Part shown: piece by piece, positions 8,313 through 15,905 of the stretch
How the letters are laid out: the number at the start of each line of letters is the position of its first letter
Position numbering within the stretch: position 1 is the stretch's first letter
Program-made: the position numbers and the translations under genes
Source of the DNA: DASVDK01 sp036381125 [NCBI: Thermodesulfobacteriota bacterium]
Lineage (GTDB): Bacteria > DASVDK01
Direction: 5' to 3'
Assembly: GCA_036381125.1 (NCBI GenBank)
Contig: DASVDK010000278.1
Location: 1 to 23,891 of the forward strand
Length of the DNA: 23,891 nucleotides
The notes under the pieces: generated by a model
What the model saw: the letters and a program-made list of their open reading frames with translations, nothing else
What the model was told of the DNA's origin: nothing
Database searches by the model: none

Positions 8313-8362
8313 TGGGGAGTTTTCGCTGCCCCCACCCGAGGAGATTTGCATGCCCAGTAACA
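8313..8362 (-). repeat. IS21 terminal inverted repeat, right end
   Basis: Read on the reverse strand it begins TGTTACTGGGCA and ends GAAAACTCCCCA, pairing with 6119-6168 (39 of 50 by eye). It also holds the two internal sub-repeats (GGGCATGCAAATCTCC and GGGCAGCGAAAACTCCCC). It sits just upstream of istA, so the transposase may bind near its own promoter (inference). Confidence 0.9.
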
Positions 8363-8367
8363 GGTCC
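8363..8367. repeat. target-site duplication, right copy (GGTCC)
   Basis: Second copy of the GGTCC pentamer found at 6114-6118, immediately outside the ACA right end of the insertion sequence. Confidence 0.85.
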
Positions 8368-11248
8368 TGCGCGTGCCGGTCGAGATCTGCAGCAACCGCC
8401 TGGACGACGACGGCAACGGAGCCATCGACGAGGCCTGCGCCGATCAGGGAGACGAGCCGGTGCCCGGTCGATCCGGCGCGGGCCCGGGCGGTCCCGGCGG
8501 GCCACCGCCCGGGCCGCCGGATCCGCCCTGCGGGAACAGGAACAGCGAGGAGGTGAACTCCCGCTGCGCGCTGGCCAGCGGCGCCCTCACCGACACGCTC
8601 GACCTCCTGAGCCTGCCCGGCGGGCCGCTGCCGCTTCATTTCACCGCCAGCTACTCGTCCGTTGCGCCCACGGTCATCGGCAACCCCGTCGCCGCACCGG
8701 GCCCCCTCGGCCGCGGCTGGACGCACAGCTACCTCGCGCGCGTCCTGGCCGTTTCCGGGGCCCTCACCCGTTCGGTGGTCACGTCGTCGGGGACCTACCG
8801 CACCTACCGGCAGCACGGCACCAACTCGACCTTCGTCGCCACCGGCCGGGGCGGGCTGCGCGATCGCCTCGTCCGGCAGCCGAGCGGCACGCTCCAGCGT
8901 CAGTTCCTCGACGGTACCCGCTGGGATTTCGCCCCGGGCACCGGCTACCTCACCCAGGTCCGCGACCGCAATGGCCACACCCTCACGCTGACCCACGACA
9001 GCAGCGGCCGGCTCACCCGGGTCGACGATCCCTCCGGCCGCTGGATCACCTTCACCTACGACCCGACGACCGGCTACCTCGTCCAGGCCGACGACTCGGC
9101 CGGCCGCACCGTCTCGTTCAGCTACACGGGGGACTTCCTCACCGGGATTGTCGATGCGGCCGGGGGGAGCTGGAGCTTCACGTACGACGCCGCCGGCCGG
9201 ATGCTGACCAAGACCGACCCGCGGGGCCAGACCGTCACGTACGCGTACGATGCCCAGGGGCGCCTCGCCTCGGTCACCGACGCGGCCTCGATCACCCGGC
9301 AGTTCGTCTACAACACCAGCACGTCGACCACGCAGGTGCTCGAGCCGGGCGGGGCGTCCTGGACGCAGCGCTGGCACTCGCGACTCGATCGGCCACTCCA
9401 GGTCACCGACGCGACCGGCCGCGTGACCACGTACACCTACGACGGCGTCGGCAACCTCCTGACGATGACCCGCGCCGGCCAGACCTGGCGCTATACCTAC
9501 GACGACCAGGGGCGCGTGCTGACCGAAACCGATCCCCTGTCGCAGACGACCACGTACACCTACGACCCGGTCTCGAACCAGGTCGCAACGCGGCTCGCGC
9601 CCGACGGCGGCCTCACGGAGTACACCTACGACGCGGCGGGGAACCTGGCCACGGTGACCGACCCCACCGGCCGCACCACGAGCTACGGATACGACAGCCT
9701 CGGCCGGCTCACCACCATCACCGACCCGGCCGGCCAGACGACCACGCTCACCTACGACGCGCAACACCAGCTCACCTCGACGACCGACCCCAGCGGCGTG
9801 ACACTCACCTTCACCTACGATGCGGTCGGCCGTCTCGCGACGGTCACCGAGGCGGGCGGCGCGACGACCAGTTACGCCTACGACGACGCCGGGCGCGTGC
9901 TGACCGAGACGAGCCCGCTCGGCGACGTGACGAGCTACGCCTACGACGCGCACGGGCGGCTCGAGGCCACCACCACGCCGCGCGGTCACGTGATCGAGCG
10001 CCGATACGACGCCGCCGGCCGCCTCACCGAGCGGCTCGGTCCGGGCGGACTGGCGGAGACCTACACCTACGACGCGAACGGGCGGCTCGCGACCGTGGCC
10101 GGCGGCGGGGTGACCTACACCTTCGCCTACGACCTGGCGGGGCGCGTGACCAGCGTGACCGACTCGCGCGGCTACGTCGTCAGCTACACGTACGACGCGG
10201 CCGGGCGGCGGCAGACGTTGACCTACCCCGGCGGCCAGGTCCTGACCTACGGCTACGACCCGGCCGGCAGGCTCACCTCGCTCGCCGACGGCCCGCGCGT
10301 CCTCACGATCGGCTACGACGCCCGGGGCCGGCGGGCGAGCCTCACCTATCCGAACGGGGTACAGACGACGTACAGGTACGACTTCGCGAGCCGACTCACC
10401 GGCATCACCCACGCCACGAGCGGGGGCGTCACGCTCCAGAGCTTCACCTACGGGCTCAACGCGGCCGACTCCCGCACGAGCCTGACCACCCTGGCCCAGG
10501 ATCTCGCATTTGCCTATGACCTGGCCAACCGGCTCACCGCGGTCACCGCCACGCCGGCGAGCCCGCTGCCGTCGGAGGCCTTCACCTACGACGGCGTCGG
10601 CAACCGGCTGACCGGCCCCGACCCGGGCGACGCCTACACCTACAATGCCGGCCACCAGCTCCAGACCGGCCCGGGGGCGACCTACACGTACGACGCCAGC
10701 GGCAACCGGGTGACGAAGACGGATGCCACCGGTACGACGACGTACACGTGGGACGCCTTCGAGCGGCTGGTGGAGGCCGTCGTGACCACCGGCAGCGGCA
10801 CGACCACGGTGAGCTTCGCCTACGATGCCCTCGGGCGGCGGATTGCGAAGACGGTGGTCGTGACTCCGACCAGTGGCCCCGTCGTGACGACCACAACCAC
10901 CTACGTCTACGACGGTGAGGACATCATCTGGGAGGAGACGACGACCGACGCCGGCGGGGCGCCGGTGACAACGACGATCCGTTACGTCCACGGCCCGGGC
11001 ATCGACGAGCCGCTGCTGGTCGAGACCGGGGGCCAGGTGCTGGCCGTGCACGCCGACGGCCTCGGCAGCGTGACCGGGTTGTCGGACGCCTCACAGACGC
11101 TGGTGGAGGAGCGGCACTATACGGCCTTCGGCCAGATGCAGCGGACCGGGAGCTGGCCGGGCCTCGCGTATGCGTACACGGGGCGGGAGCCGGAGCCTGA
11201 ACTCGGGCTCCATGGCTACTGGGCCGGGTATCATGACCCCGAGCGGTG

Positions 11249-11278
11249 CGGTTCGTCGGTCGAGACCCGGTCGGCTTG
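11249..11278 (+). pseudogene. RHS core end signature RFVGRDPVGL in shifted frame
   Basis: In frame 2, codons 11249-11278 read RFVGRDPVGL, the signature that normally follows 'YDPELG' in RHS cores. The main fragment (frame 3) reads HDPERCGSS over the same bases. Five bases (CGGTG, 11244-11248) stand where six would be expected, so a single-base deletion explains the break. After the signature the frame reads TLHEPARTG with no NLYxYV...DPxGL continuation, so the last piece of the RHS core and any tip domain are also gone. Confidence 0.75.
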
Positions 11279-11363
11279 ACCCTCCACGAACCGGCCCGGA
11301 CAGGGGCGCCGTCCGCCCTGGCCCTGCACGGCACGGGGCGAGCCGCGGAAGTCCTCACCCGCG

Positions 11364-11390
11364 TGTCACACGGCGCCGCGCCGCCTCGTC
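11364..11390 (+). promoter_or_regulatory. ECF41-type sigma promoter upstream of its own sigma gene
   Basis: TGTCACA (11364-11370), a 16-base spacer, then CGTC (11387-11390). This matches the promoter pattern described for ECF41 sigma factors (TGTCACA / CGTC). It is placed to start transcription around 11397, leaving a leader of about 35 bases with AGGAGG before the GTG at 11432. It lies in the decayed tail region of the RHS gene. Autoregulation is the normal mode of ECF41 factors. Confidence 0.75.
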
Positions 11391-11420
11391 ACGTCTCCGG
11401 AGAGGGTCCCCGACGGGCGA

Positions 11421-11426
11421 AGGAGG
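11421..11426 (+). promoter_or_regulatory. ribosome binding site deciding the sigma-factor start
   Basis: A perfect AGGAGG lies five bases before GTG 11432. The open frame reaches further upstream (to 11246), but that part is the RHS remnant, so this site fixes the sigma start. Confidence 0.8.
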
Positions 11427-11431
11427 AGCAG

Positions 11432-12340
11432 GTGAACCGGCAGCGAGCGACGGATGGCGTGATGGCGGAGGCGGCCGGGCAGGAGGCGGCGGCGAGCTTC
11501 GACCCGTTGCGTCCTCGGTTGACCCGCATCGCGTACCGGATGCTGGGATCGGTGGCGGACGCGGAGGACGTGGTCCAGGAGGCGTTCCTCCGCTGGCTCG
11601 ATGCCGACAGGGATGCGGTGCGCGAGCCGGAAGCGTTCCTGCGCCGCGTGGTGACGCGGCTCTGCCTCGACCACCTGAAGTCCGCGCGGCACCGGCGCGA
11701 GACCTATGTCGGGCCCTGGCTGCCGGAGCCGGTCGTCGAGGCGGCGGAGGGTGAGATCGACGACGTCACGCTGCCGCTCCTGATGGCGCTCGAGCGCCTG
11801 TCGCCGCTGGAGCGCGCCGCGTTCCTCCTGCACGACGTCTTCGGCGTGAGCTACGACGAGATCGCCGCGACGATCGATCGAGATCCGGCGGCGTGCCGGC
11901 AGCTTGCCAGCCGTGCCAGGACCCATGTCCGCGCCGCGCGTCCCCGCTTCCAGGTGCCCAGGGAGCGCGGCCTCGAGATCGCCGCGGCGTTCTTCGCGGC
12001 GTCACGCAAGGGGGACATGGATCGGTTGCGATCGCTCCTGGCAGCGGATGTCGTCGTGTATGCCGACGGCGGCGGCAAGACGTCGGCCGCAACGCGGCCG
12101 ATCGTCGGAATCGACGGCGTCATGCAGCTCTTCGCGTCGCTCGCGCCCGTCTTCGCCGAGAGGATGTCGCGGCTCGTGCGCTACGGCTTCGTCAACGGCT
12201 TGCCGGGATTCGTCACGATCGAGCAGGACGAGACGCTTCAGACCACCGCGCTCGACATCGAGGACGGCAGGATCGTCGCCATGTACGTCGTGCGCAACCC
12301 GGACAAGCTCCGGCATCTCGGCGGCCATGCGATTCACTGA
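11432..12340 (+). CDS. ECF41-group RNA polymerase sigma factor with SnoaL-like C-terminal domain
   Basis: Extracytoplasmic-function sigma factor of the ECF41 (SigJ-like) group. Region 2 is at about 23-88 (RPRLTRIAYRMLGSVADAEDVVQEAFLRW), and region 4 at about 115-168 (ALERLSPLERAAFLLHDVFGVSYDEIA). The linker carries the group's WLPEP motif (96-100). The fused C-terminal NTF2/SnoaL-like domain (about 180-298) shows the two other group signatures, DGGGK (212-216) and NPDKL (289-293). In ECF41 factors this domain, not a separate anti-sigma, controls activity. The 302-residue length is typical. The GTG start follows a perfect AGGAGG. ECF41 genes usually neighbour a carboxymuconolactone decarboxylase, oxidoreductase or epimerase target. 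Here the next gene, 10 bases on, is a flavodoxin-like reductase, probably co-transcribed. Confidence 0.95.
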   Translation: MNRQRATDGVMAEAAGQEAAASFDPLRPRLTRIAYRMLGSVADAEDVVQEAFLRWLDADRDAVREPEAFLRRVVTRLCLDHLKSARHRRETYVGPWLPEPVVEAAEGEIDDVTLPLLMALERLSPLERAAFLLHDVFGVSYDEIAATIDRDPAACRQLASRARTHVRAARPRFQVPRERGLEIAAAFFAASRKGDMDRLRSLLAADVVVYADGGGKTSAATRPIVGIDGVMQLFASLAPVFAERMSRLVRYGFVNGLPGFVTIEQDETLQTTALDIEDGRIVAMYVVRNPDKLRHLGGHAIH

Positions 12341-12350
12341 TCGGAAGACC

Positions 12351-12998
12351 GTGTCGAACGCCCGCGTCGCCGTCGTCTACCACAGCGGCTACGGCCACAC
12401 CGGACGGCTGGCCGAGGCCGTGAGAGCCGGCGTGGAGCAGGTCGAGGGCGTAGAGGGCCTGCTGCTCACGGTCGAGGAAGCGCAGAGGCGCTGGGACGAT
12501 CTCGCGGCCGCCGACGCGATCGTCTTCGGCGCGCCGACGTACATGGCGAGCGTCTCGGCGCCGTTCAAGGCGTTCCAGGAGGCGACCTCCCACGCGGTCA
12601 TGGCCAGGCGCTTCGCGTGGAAGGACAAGATCGCGGCCGGCTTCACGAACTCCGGCGCCCGTTCCGGCGACAAGCTGGCGACGCTGGTCCAGCTCGCGCT
12701 CTTCGCCGCTCAGCACGGGATGCACTGGGTCAACCTCGGGCTTCCGCCCGCGAACAACTCGACGGCGGGCTCGGAGGAGGATCTCAACCGGCTCGGCTTC
12801 TGGCTGGGGGCCGGCGCGCAGTCGAACGTCGACCAGGGTCCCGACCTGGCGCCTCCCGAGTCGGATCTCGCCACGGCGCGCTATCTCGGACGGCGCGTGG
12901 CCGAGGTGACGCTTCAGTTCGTCCGGGGTCGCGCCGCGGTCCAACTCGGTCCGGACCGGGTTCGCGGCCACCCGGCGGCCCGGCGAACCGTGACGTAG
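12351..12998 (+). CDS. Flavodoxin-fold NAD(P)H:FMN/quinone reductase-like protein (WrbA-like)
   Basis: The 215-residue protein has a flavodoxin fold. VAVVYHSGYGHTGRLAEAV (residues 6-24) is the FMN phosphate-binding loop, AIVFGAPTYMASVSAPFKAF resembles the second flavin loop, and FTNSG plus HGMHWVNLGLP fit WrbA/NADPH-dependent FMN reductase relatives. It likely reduces quinones or other small electrophiles in the cytoplasm; the substrate is unknown. The start is taken as GTG 12351, preceded by GGAAG. An in-frame ATG at 12327 that overlaps the sigma gene is an alternative adding eight residues. It lies 10 bases after the ECF41 sigma gene in the same direction, so it is probably a member of that regulon. 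Confidence 0.88.
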   Translation: MSNARVAVVYHSGYGHTGRLAEAVRAGVEQVEGVEGLLLTVEEAQRRWDDLAAADAIVFGAPTYMASVSAPFKAFQEATSHAVMARRFAWKDKIAAGFTNSGARSGDKLATLVQLALFAAQHGMHWVNLGLPPANNSTAGSEEDLNRLGFWLGAGAQSNVDQGPDLAPPESDLATARYLGRRVAEVTLQFVRGRAAVQLGPDRVRGHPAARRTVT

Positions 12999-13026
12999 CG
13001 GCCCCCGGGCTCCCGCACCTGCGCCG

Positions 13027-14385
13027 TCAAGCGATTCCCCTACGGTCGTCGGCGGGTCGACTCGCGCCGCCCGGTTCGTCGACGCCGCACGCCTCGAAGG
13101 TGCACGCCTTCACCCTCGTGCGCCTCGCCGCGATCCACCGGTAGGCGCGCCGGCCGACCGCCGGCACGCCGGGCACGCGGAAGACGAACCACACCGGCCA
13201 CAGGAGCGGAACCCGCCGCGCGATCTCGGTGAAGGCGTCGAACCCCCGGCGCACCGAGCCGTCCGGCACGAGCAGGTGCATCTCCCGGCGACATTCGGCA
13301 AGGTCGAGGTCCTTCCGGGACGCGGCCAGCGCCGGCCACCGCGCCTCGAGGCCGCCGAGCGCGAGGCGGTCGCCCCAGTCGAGGGCGCGCACGAGCGTGG
13401 CGGTTCGGATGCAGAAGGGGCAGCGGTCGTCGTAGAGGACCTCGGCCCTCGCCGCGCCCCTCCCGCGCAGCCGCGCCGCGAGCGCCGCCCACGGCACGAA
13501 GACCGAGTAGAGCGCGACGAACTGGAAGAAGGGCGCCCGCTGCACGAGGTAGATGCCGGTGTGGAAGGCGGTGCCGACGGGCACGTAGACCAGGGCCAGC
13601 GCGGGCATCACCAGCACGACCCAGAAGGTGGCCTCGAACAGCAGGGCGCCCACGGAGGCCAGAACCGCCACGACGTGCTGCTCGCCGAGCCACACGCCGA
13701 GGTCGCTCCCCCACCTGAGCCCGTCGCGAAGCATGTAGACCCGCAGGGTGTAGCCGTTCACCCAGGCGAGCCCGCCGCCGGCGAGCTTGGACCAGGCGGC
13801 CGAGAGGTAGATCAGCGCGAAGAGCCAGCGCACGGTGAGGAGCGGCCAGCGGGCGAAGGGGCTCTCGCCGGCGAGCGGATCGCCCTCGACGGCGCGGCGC
13901 TCGCGCCGGGCCCGGGCGAGCCGGCGCCGCAGGTCGTCGACGGACAGACGCGCGCCCGCGGGCGCGAGCGCGAGGAGACCGAGGGCGAGCACCATGAGCG
14001 CCTCGGGGTGGTGGATCTCGCCGAACGAGTACCGGTAGGCCTGGATCGCCACGTTGCCGAGCGTGAAGGCGGCCAGCGACGCGTTGGTGCGCCAGCCGAC
14101 GAGCGCGAACGCGCCCGCGGCCACGGAGAGCCAGTAGACGGCGTGGAGGGCGTCGCCGCTCGGCCTGACCCGCCAGCCGAACGGCAGCGTCAGGAGCCGC
14201 AGCGCGGCGAGCGGCTCGTAGAGCGCGGCGGGGAGGCCGTCCAGCTCGGTGAAGAGGGCGTGGTGATCGAGCCGCAGCAGGAGCCAGAGCTGGAAGCCGA
14301 CGGCGACGACGCGCACGACGGCGAGGTCGAGGAGCGCCGCCGGCCGGAACCAGTAGGCGCACCAGGCGCCCCACGCGCGGCTCAC
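13027..14385 (-). CDS. HTTM (vitamin-K-carboxylase-like) membrane protein fused to DUF393 thiol-oxidoreductase-like domain
   Basis: The 452-residue protein has two parts. Residues 1-305 form a multi-helix membrane domain of the HTTM type, related to the membrane part of vitamin K-dependent gamma-carboxylase. Helices can be seen near 17-38, 84-100, 105-118, 128-142, 183-200, 237-262, 263-282 and 286-305. The segment YLSAAWSKLAGGGLAWVNGY (about 193-212) resembles the region holding the catalytic lysine in the human carboxylase, with Lys200 in that place (from memory). Residues 315-430 are a DUF393/DCC domain with the CXXC-like motif YDDRCPFC (Cys322, Cys325). The GTG start at 14385 overlaps the upstream small gene by four bases (GTGA), so they are coupled. 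Reaction and substrate are unknown. A quinone- or thiol-linked redox role is inferred. Confidence 0.85.
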   Translation of the reverse strand: MSRAWGAWCAYWFRPAALLDLAVVRVVAVGFQLWLLLRLDHHALFTELDGLPAALYEPLAALRLLTLPFGWRVRPSGDALHAVYWLSVAAGAFALVGWRTNASLAAFTLGNVAIQAYRYSFGEIHHPEALMVLALGLLALAPAGARLSVDDLRRRLARARRERRAVEGDPLAGESPFARWPLLTVRWLFALIYLSAAWSKLAGGGLAWVNGYTLRVYMLRDGLRWGSDLGVWLGEQHVVAVLASVGALLFEATFWVVLVMPALALVYVPVGTAFHTGIYLVQRAPFFQFVALYSVFVPWAALAARLRGRGAARAEVLYDDRCPFCIRTATLVRALDWGDRLALGGLEARWPALAASRKDLDLAECRREMHLLVPDGSVRRGFDAFTEIARRVPLLWPVWFVFRVPGVPAVGRRAYRWIAARRTRVKACTFEACGVDEPGGASRPADDRRGIA

Positions 14386-14834
14386 CGCGCGCCTTTCGGG
14401 AGATGCGCCTCCGCGACGACCGTCGGCCTGCCGGGCCGCACGCCGTCGCGCGTGACGACGAGCGGCCGGCTCTCGAGCCGGAGGCGCGCAAGGGGCGTCC
14501 CGTGGCGGGCCCGGTAGAGGTCGGCGTGGACGGCGAGCCCGTCGATGTTCCCGCGCCGCAGCCCCTCGACGACGCCGTAGTGGAACCGCCAGAAATTGAG
14601 GCCGAGGTCCTCGGGACGCACCGGCACCTCGCGGCCGTCCGGCAGCGTCCCGACCACGACCGGCCGGTCGACCACGGCACCCTCGTGGTGCGCGCGCGCG
14701 TACATCGGGTAGTCGAGGAACGGCCAGAGCCAGTTCGGGCCCCGCCCCGTCAGGGGCGCCAGGAGCGCGAACGAGGCAGCCGCCTGGAGGGCGAGGACGG
14801 CGCCGACGACGGTCGAGACGGCCGCGCGCGACAT
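14382..14834 (-). CDS. Small single-pass membrane-anchored protein of unknown function, partner of HTTM-DUF393
   Basis: The 150-residue protein has one hydrophobic helix at about 8-28 (VVGAVLALQAAASFALLAPL), then a soluble part (WPFLDYPMYARAHHEG, VVVGTLPDGREVPVRPEDLG, FWRFHYGVVEG). The helix could be an uncleaved signal or anchor that places the soluble part outside the membrane. No family name is recognised. The stop overlaps the start of the HTTM-DUF393 gene by four bases, so the two are made together and probably act as a unit. The ATG at 14834 has no good Shine-Dalgarno, but TAGACT lies six bases upstream. It could be a substrate, an accessory subunit, or a chaperone of the HTTM protein. 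Confidence 0.75.
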   Translation of the reverse strand: MSRAAVSTVVGAVLALQAAASFALLAPLTGRGPNWLWPFLDYPMYARAHHEGAVVDRPVVVGTLPDGREVPVRPEDLGLNFWRFHYGVVEGLRRGNIDGLAVHADLYRARHGTPLARLRLESRPLVVTRDGVRPGRPTVVAEAHLPKGAR

Positions 14835-14840
14835 GCCTGG

Positions 14841-14846
14841 AGTCTA
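14841..14846 (-). promoter_or_regulatory. possible -10 element before the small membrane protein gene
   Basis: On the reverse strand TAGACT is followed by six bases and then the ATG at 14834, the same geometry as TACACT before nei. It would yield a leaderless message. No -35 consensus is seen. It suggests the small-protein/HTTM pair may have its own promoter, apart from the diacylglycerol-kinase-like gene 75 bases upstream. Confidence 0.35.
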
Positions 14847-14908
14847 GGGCGCACCGCCGGCGGACGCGAGGCCGGACCGGGCGCCGGCGCGGCCCCGCAG
14901 GGCGGGCG

Positions 14909-15904
14909 TCAGGGCGCGATGACCGCGAGCCTGGGGCCGACCCTGACCTCGAGGACCTGCTCGGAGGCGAGCGCGGCGGTGGCGTCCTCGCCGTCGATCT
15001 GGAAGTCGGTCGCGCCGGCGGGCTCGACCTCGACGCGGCTCGTCTGCCACGAGGGGAGCTTCGGCCACCACGGCGCCCGGGCCGGCGCGAAGCGCAGTCG
15101 CGTCAGCATGAGCCGGATGAAGTCGGCCGCGGTGGGCACGACGGTGACCTCGAAGCGCCCGTCGCCCAGCTCGGCCATGGGGGCGAGGTACGAGCCGCCG
15201 CCGTAGTGGCGGATGTTGCTGATGATGAGGGTCTTGGCGCGCGGCGGCAGCCCGACCGGCTCGAGCGAGCCGTCCTCCCGCGCAACCCTGAGCCGCACGC
15301 CGTCGGGGAGCCGCTCGCCGAGGTATCGCAGGCCGAGGAGCGTCAGCGCGGCCTTGTTCGCGAGGGTCGACCGGAGGAGCCGTCCCGAGAGCCGGTGCCG
15401 CAGCCTGGCGAACGTACACGCCACGCGCGCGTCGAGACCGAACGAGAGGTACGAGGCGAAGAGGATGCGGCGGTTGACCTCGAGGAGGTCCACCTCGACG
15501 CGCCGTCCCCAGAGCAGCGCCTCGCAGGCCTGATCGACGGCCGCTCGCCTGCGGGGCCCGAAGGGCCGGTAGAGCCCGAGCGTGCGGCTGAAGTCGTTGC
15601 CGGTGCCGAGCGGGATCACGCCGAGGGCGGCGCGCCCGCCGCCGGCGACCAGGCCGCGGATCACGTCGAGCACGGTGCCGTCCCCGCCGACGGCCACGAC
15701 CACCGGGGCGCGGCGGCTCGCCTCGGCGGCCTGCTGGACCACCTCGCCGGGCCGGGTGAACTCGATCTGGAAGTCGAGGCCGAGCACCGCCCCTCGACGC
15801 TCGAGCGCCTCGAGCACGTGCCCCGCGACGGCGCGGCCGAGCCGGCCGCCCGCGCGCGGGTTGACGAGGAAGAGCAGCCGTCCGACCTCGCGGCCGGCCG
15901 GCAT
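14909..15904 (-). CDS. Diacylglycerol/lipid kinase family protein (DgkB/YegS-like)
   Basis: The 331-residue protein has the full catalytic signature of the diacylglycerol kinase family: VNPRAGG (14-20) at the N-terminus, the nucleotide-binding GGDGT (73-77), and IPLGTGNDFSRTLG (97-110). A C-terminal beta domain ends in FQIDGE, a segment conserved in these kinases. It phosphorylates a lipid or lipid-like alcohol with ATP at the membrane surface; diacylglycerol is likely but sphingosine-like or other lipids are possible. The ATG at 15904 lies one base after the mqnC stop (TGA-C-ATG), so it is co-expressed with the menaquinone genes. A direct functional link to menaquinone is not known. Confidence 0.9.
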   Translation of the reverse strand: MPAGREVGRLLFLVNPRAGGRLGRAVAGHVLEALERRGAVLGLDFQIEFTRPGEVVQQAAEASRRAPVVVAVGGDGTVLDVIRGLVAGGGRAALGVIPLGTGNDFSRTLGLYRPFGPRRRAAVDQACEALLWGRRVEVDLLEVNRRILFASYLSFGLDARVACTFARLRHRLSGRLLRSTLANKAALTLLGLRYLGERLPDGVRLRVAREDGSLEPVGLPPRAKTLIISNIRHYGGGSYLAPMAELGDGRFEVTVVPTAADFIRLMLTRLRFAPARAPWWPKLPSWQTSRVEVEPAGATDFQIDGEDATAALASEQVLEVRVGPRLAVIAP

Positions 15905-15905
15905 G

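Larger units (their letters stand above)
6119..8362 (-). mobile_element. Complete IS21-family insertion sequence, 2244 bp
   Basis: The element is bounded by TGT...ACA ends, carries 50-base imperfect inverted terminal repeats, a GGTCC target duplication, and two overlapping genes istA and istB on the reverse strand, which is the standard IS21 layout and size. Both genes are intact with all catalytic residues, and the two target copies are identical, so the insertion looks recent or at least undecayed. It lies antisense within an RHS/YD-repeat gene and breaks it. No extra cargo gene is present. Confidence 0.95.
8363..11279 (+). pseudogene. RHS/YD-repeat protein gene, main C-terminal fragment
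   Basis: From the right target duplication the frame encodes about 970 residues and stops at 11277-11279. It starts with a MopE-like metal-binding-type motif, EICSNRLDDDGNGAIDEAC (19 residues), then a Gly/Pro-rich linker. A DUF6531-like RHS entry region follows (DTLDLLSLPGGPLPLHFTASY, LGRGWTHSYLA), then some 25 YD repeats (pattern YDxxGRLxxxTD) from about 8980 to 10850. It ends with the conserved RHS tail HADGLGSVTGLSD and YTGREPEPELGLHGYWAGYHDPE. RHS proteins form large beta-cocoon shells, usually exported, and often carry a variable toxic tip. Here the frame shifts at 11244-11248, and RFVGRDPVGL reads in another frame. Without the IS the gene would encode at least 1,149 residues from 5581. 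Broken by IS and frameshift, so probably inactive. Confidence 0.85.

Noticed and set aside
6119-8362. Possibility that the IS carries or forms a larger transposon with cargo
   Set aside because: The target duplication and terminal repeats close exactly around istA/istB only; no second copy or cargo gene is in the window.
8980-10850. Tandem DNA repeats suggesting a CRISPR or satellite
   Set aside because: They are degenerate YD-repeat codons of the RHS protein; spacing and sequence vary and there are no identical direct repeats with unique spacers.
11246-11431. N-terminal extension of the sigma factor from 11246
   Set aside because: This part encodes the RHS signature RFVGRDPVGL and then unrelated sequence; the ribosome site, the ECF41 promoter and family length all favour GTG 11432.
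13276-14517. 413-codon forward open frame opposite the HTTM-DUF393 gene
   Set aside because: Charged, low-complexity product with no motif; the reverse strand carries membrane helices and the CXXC motif.
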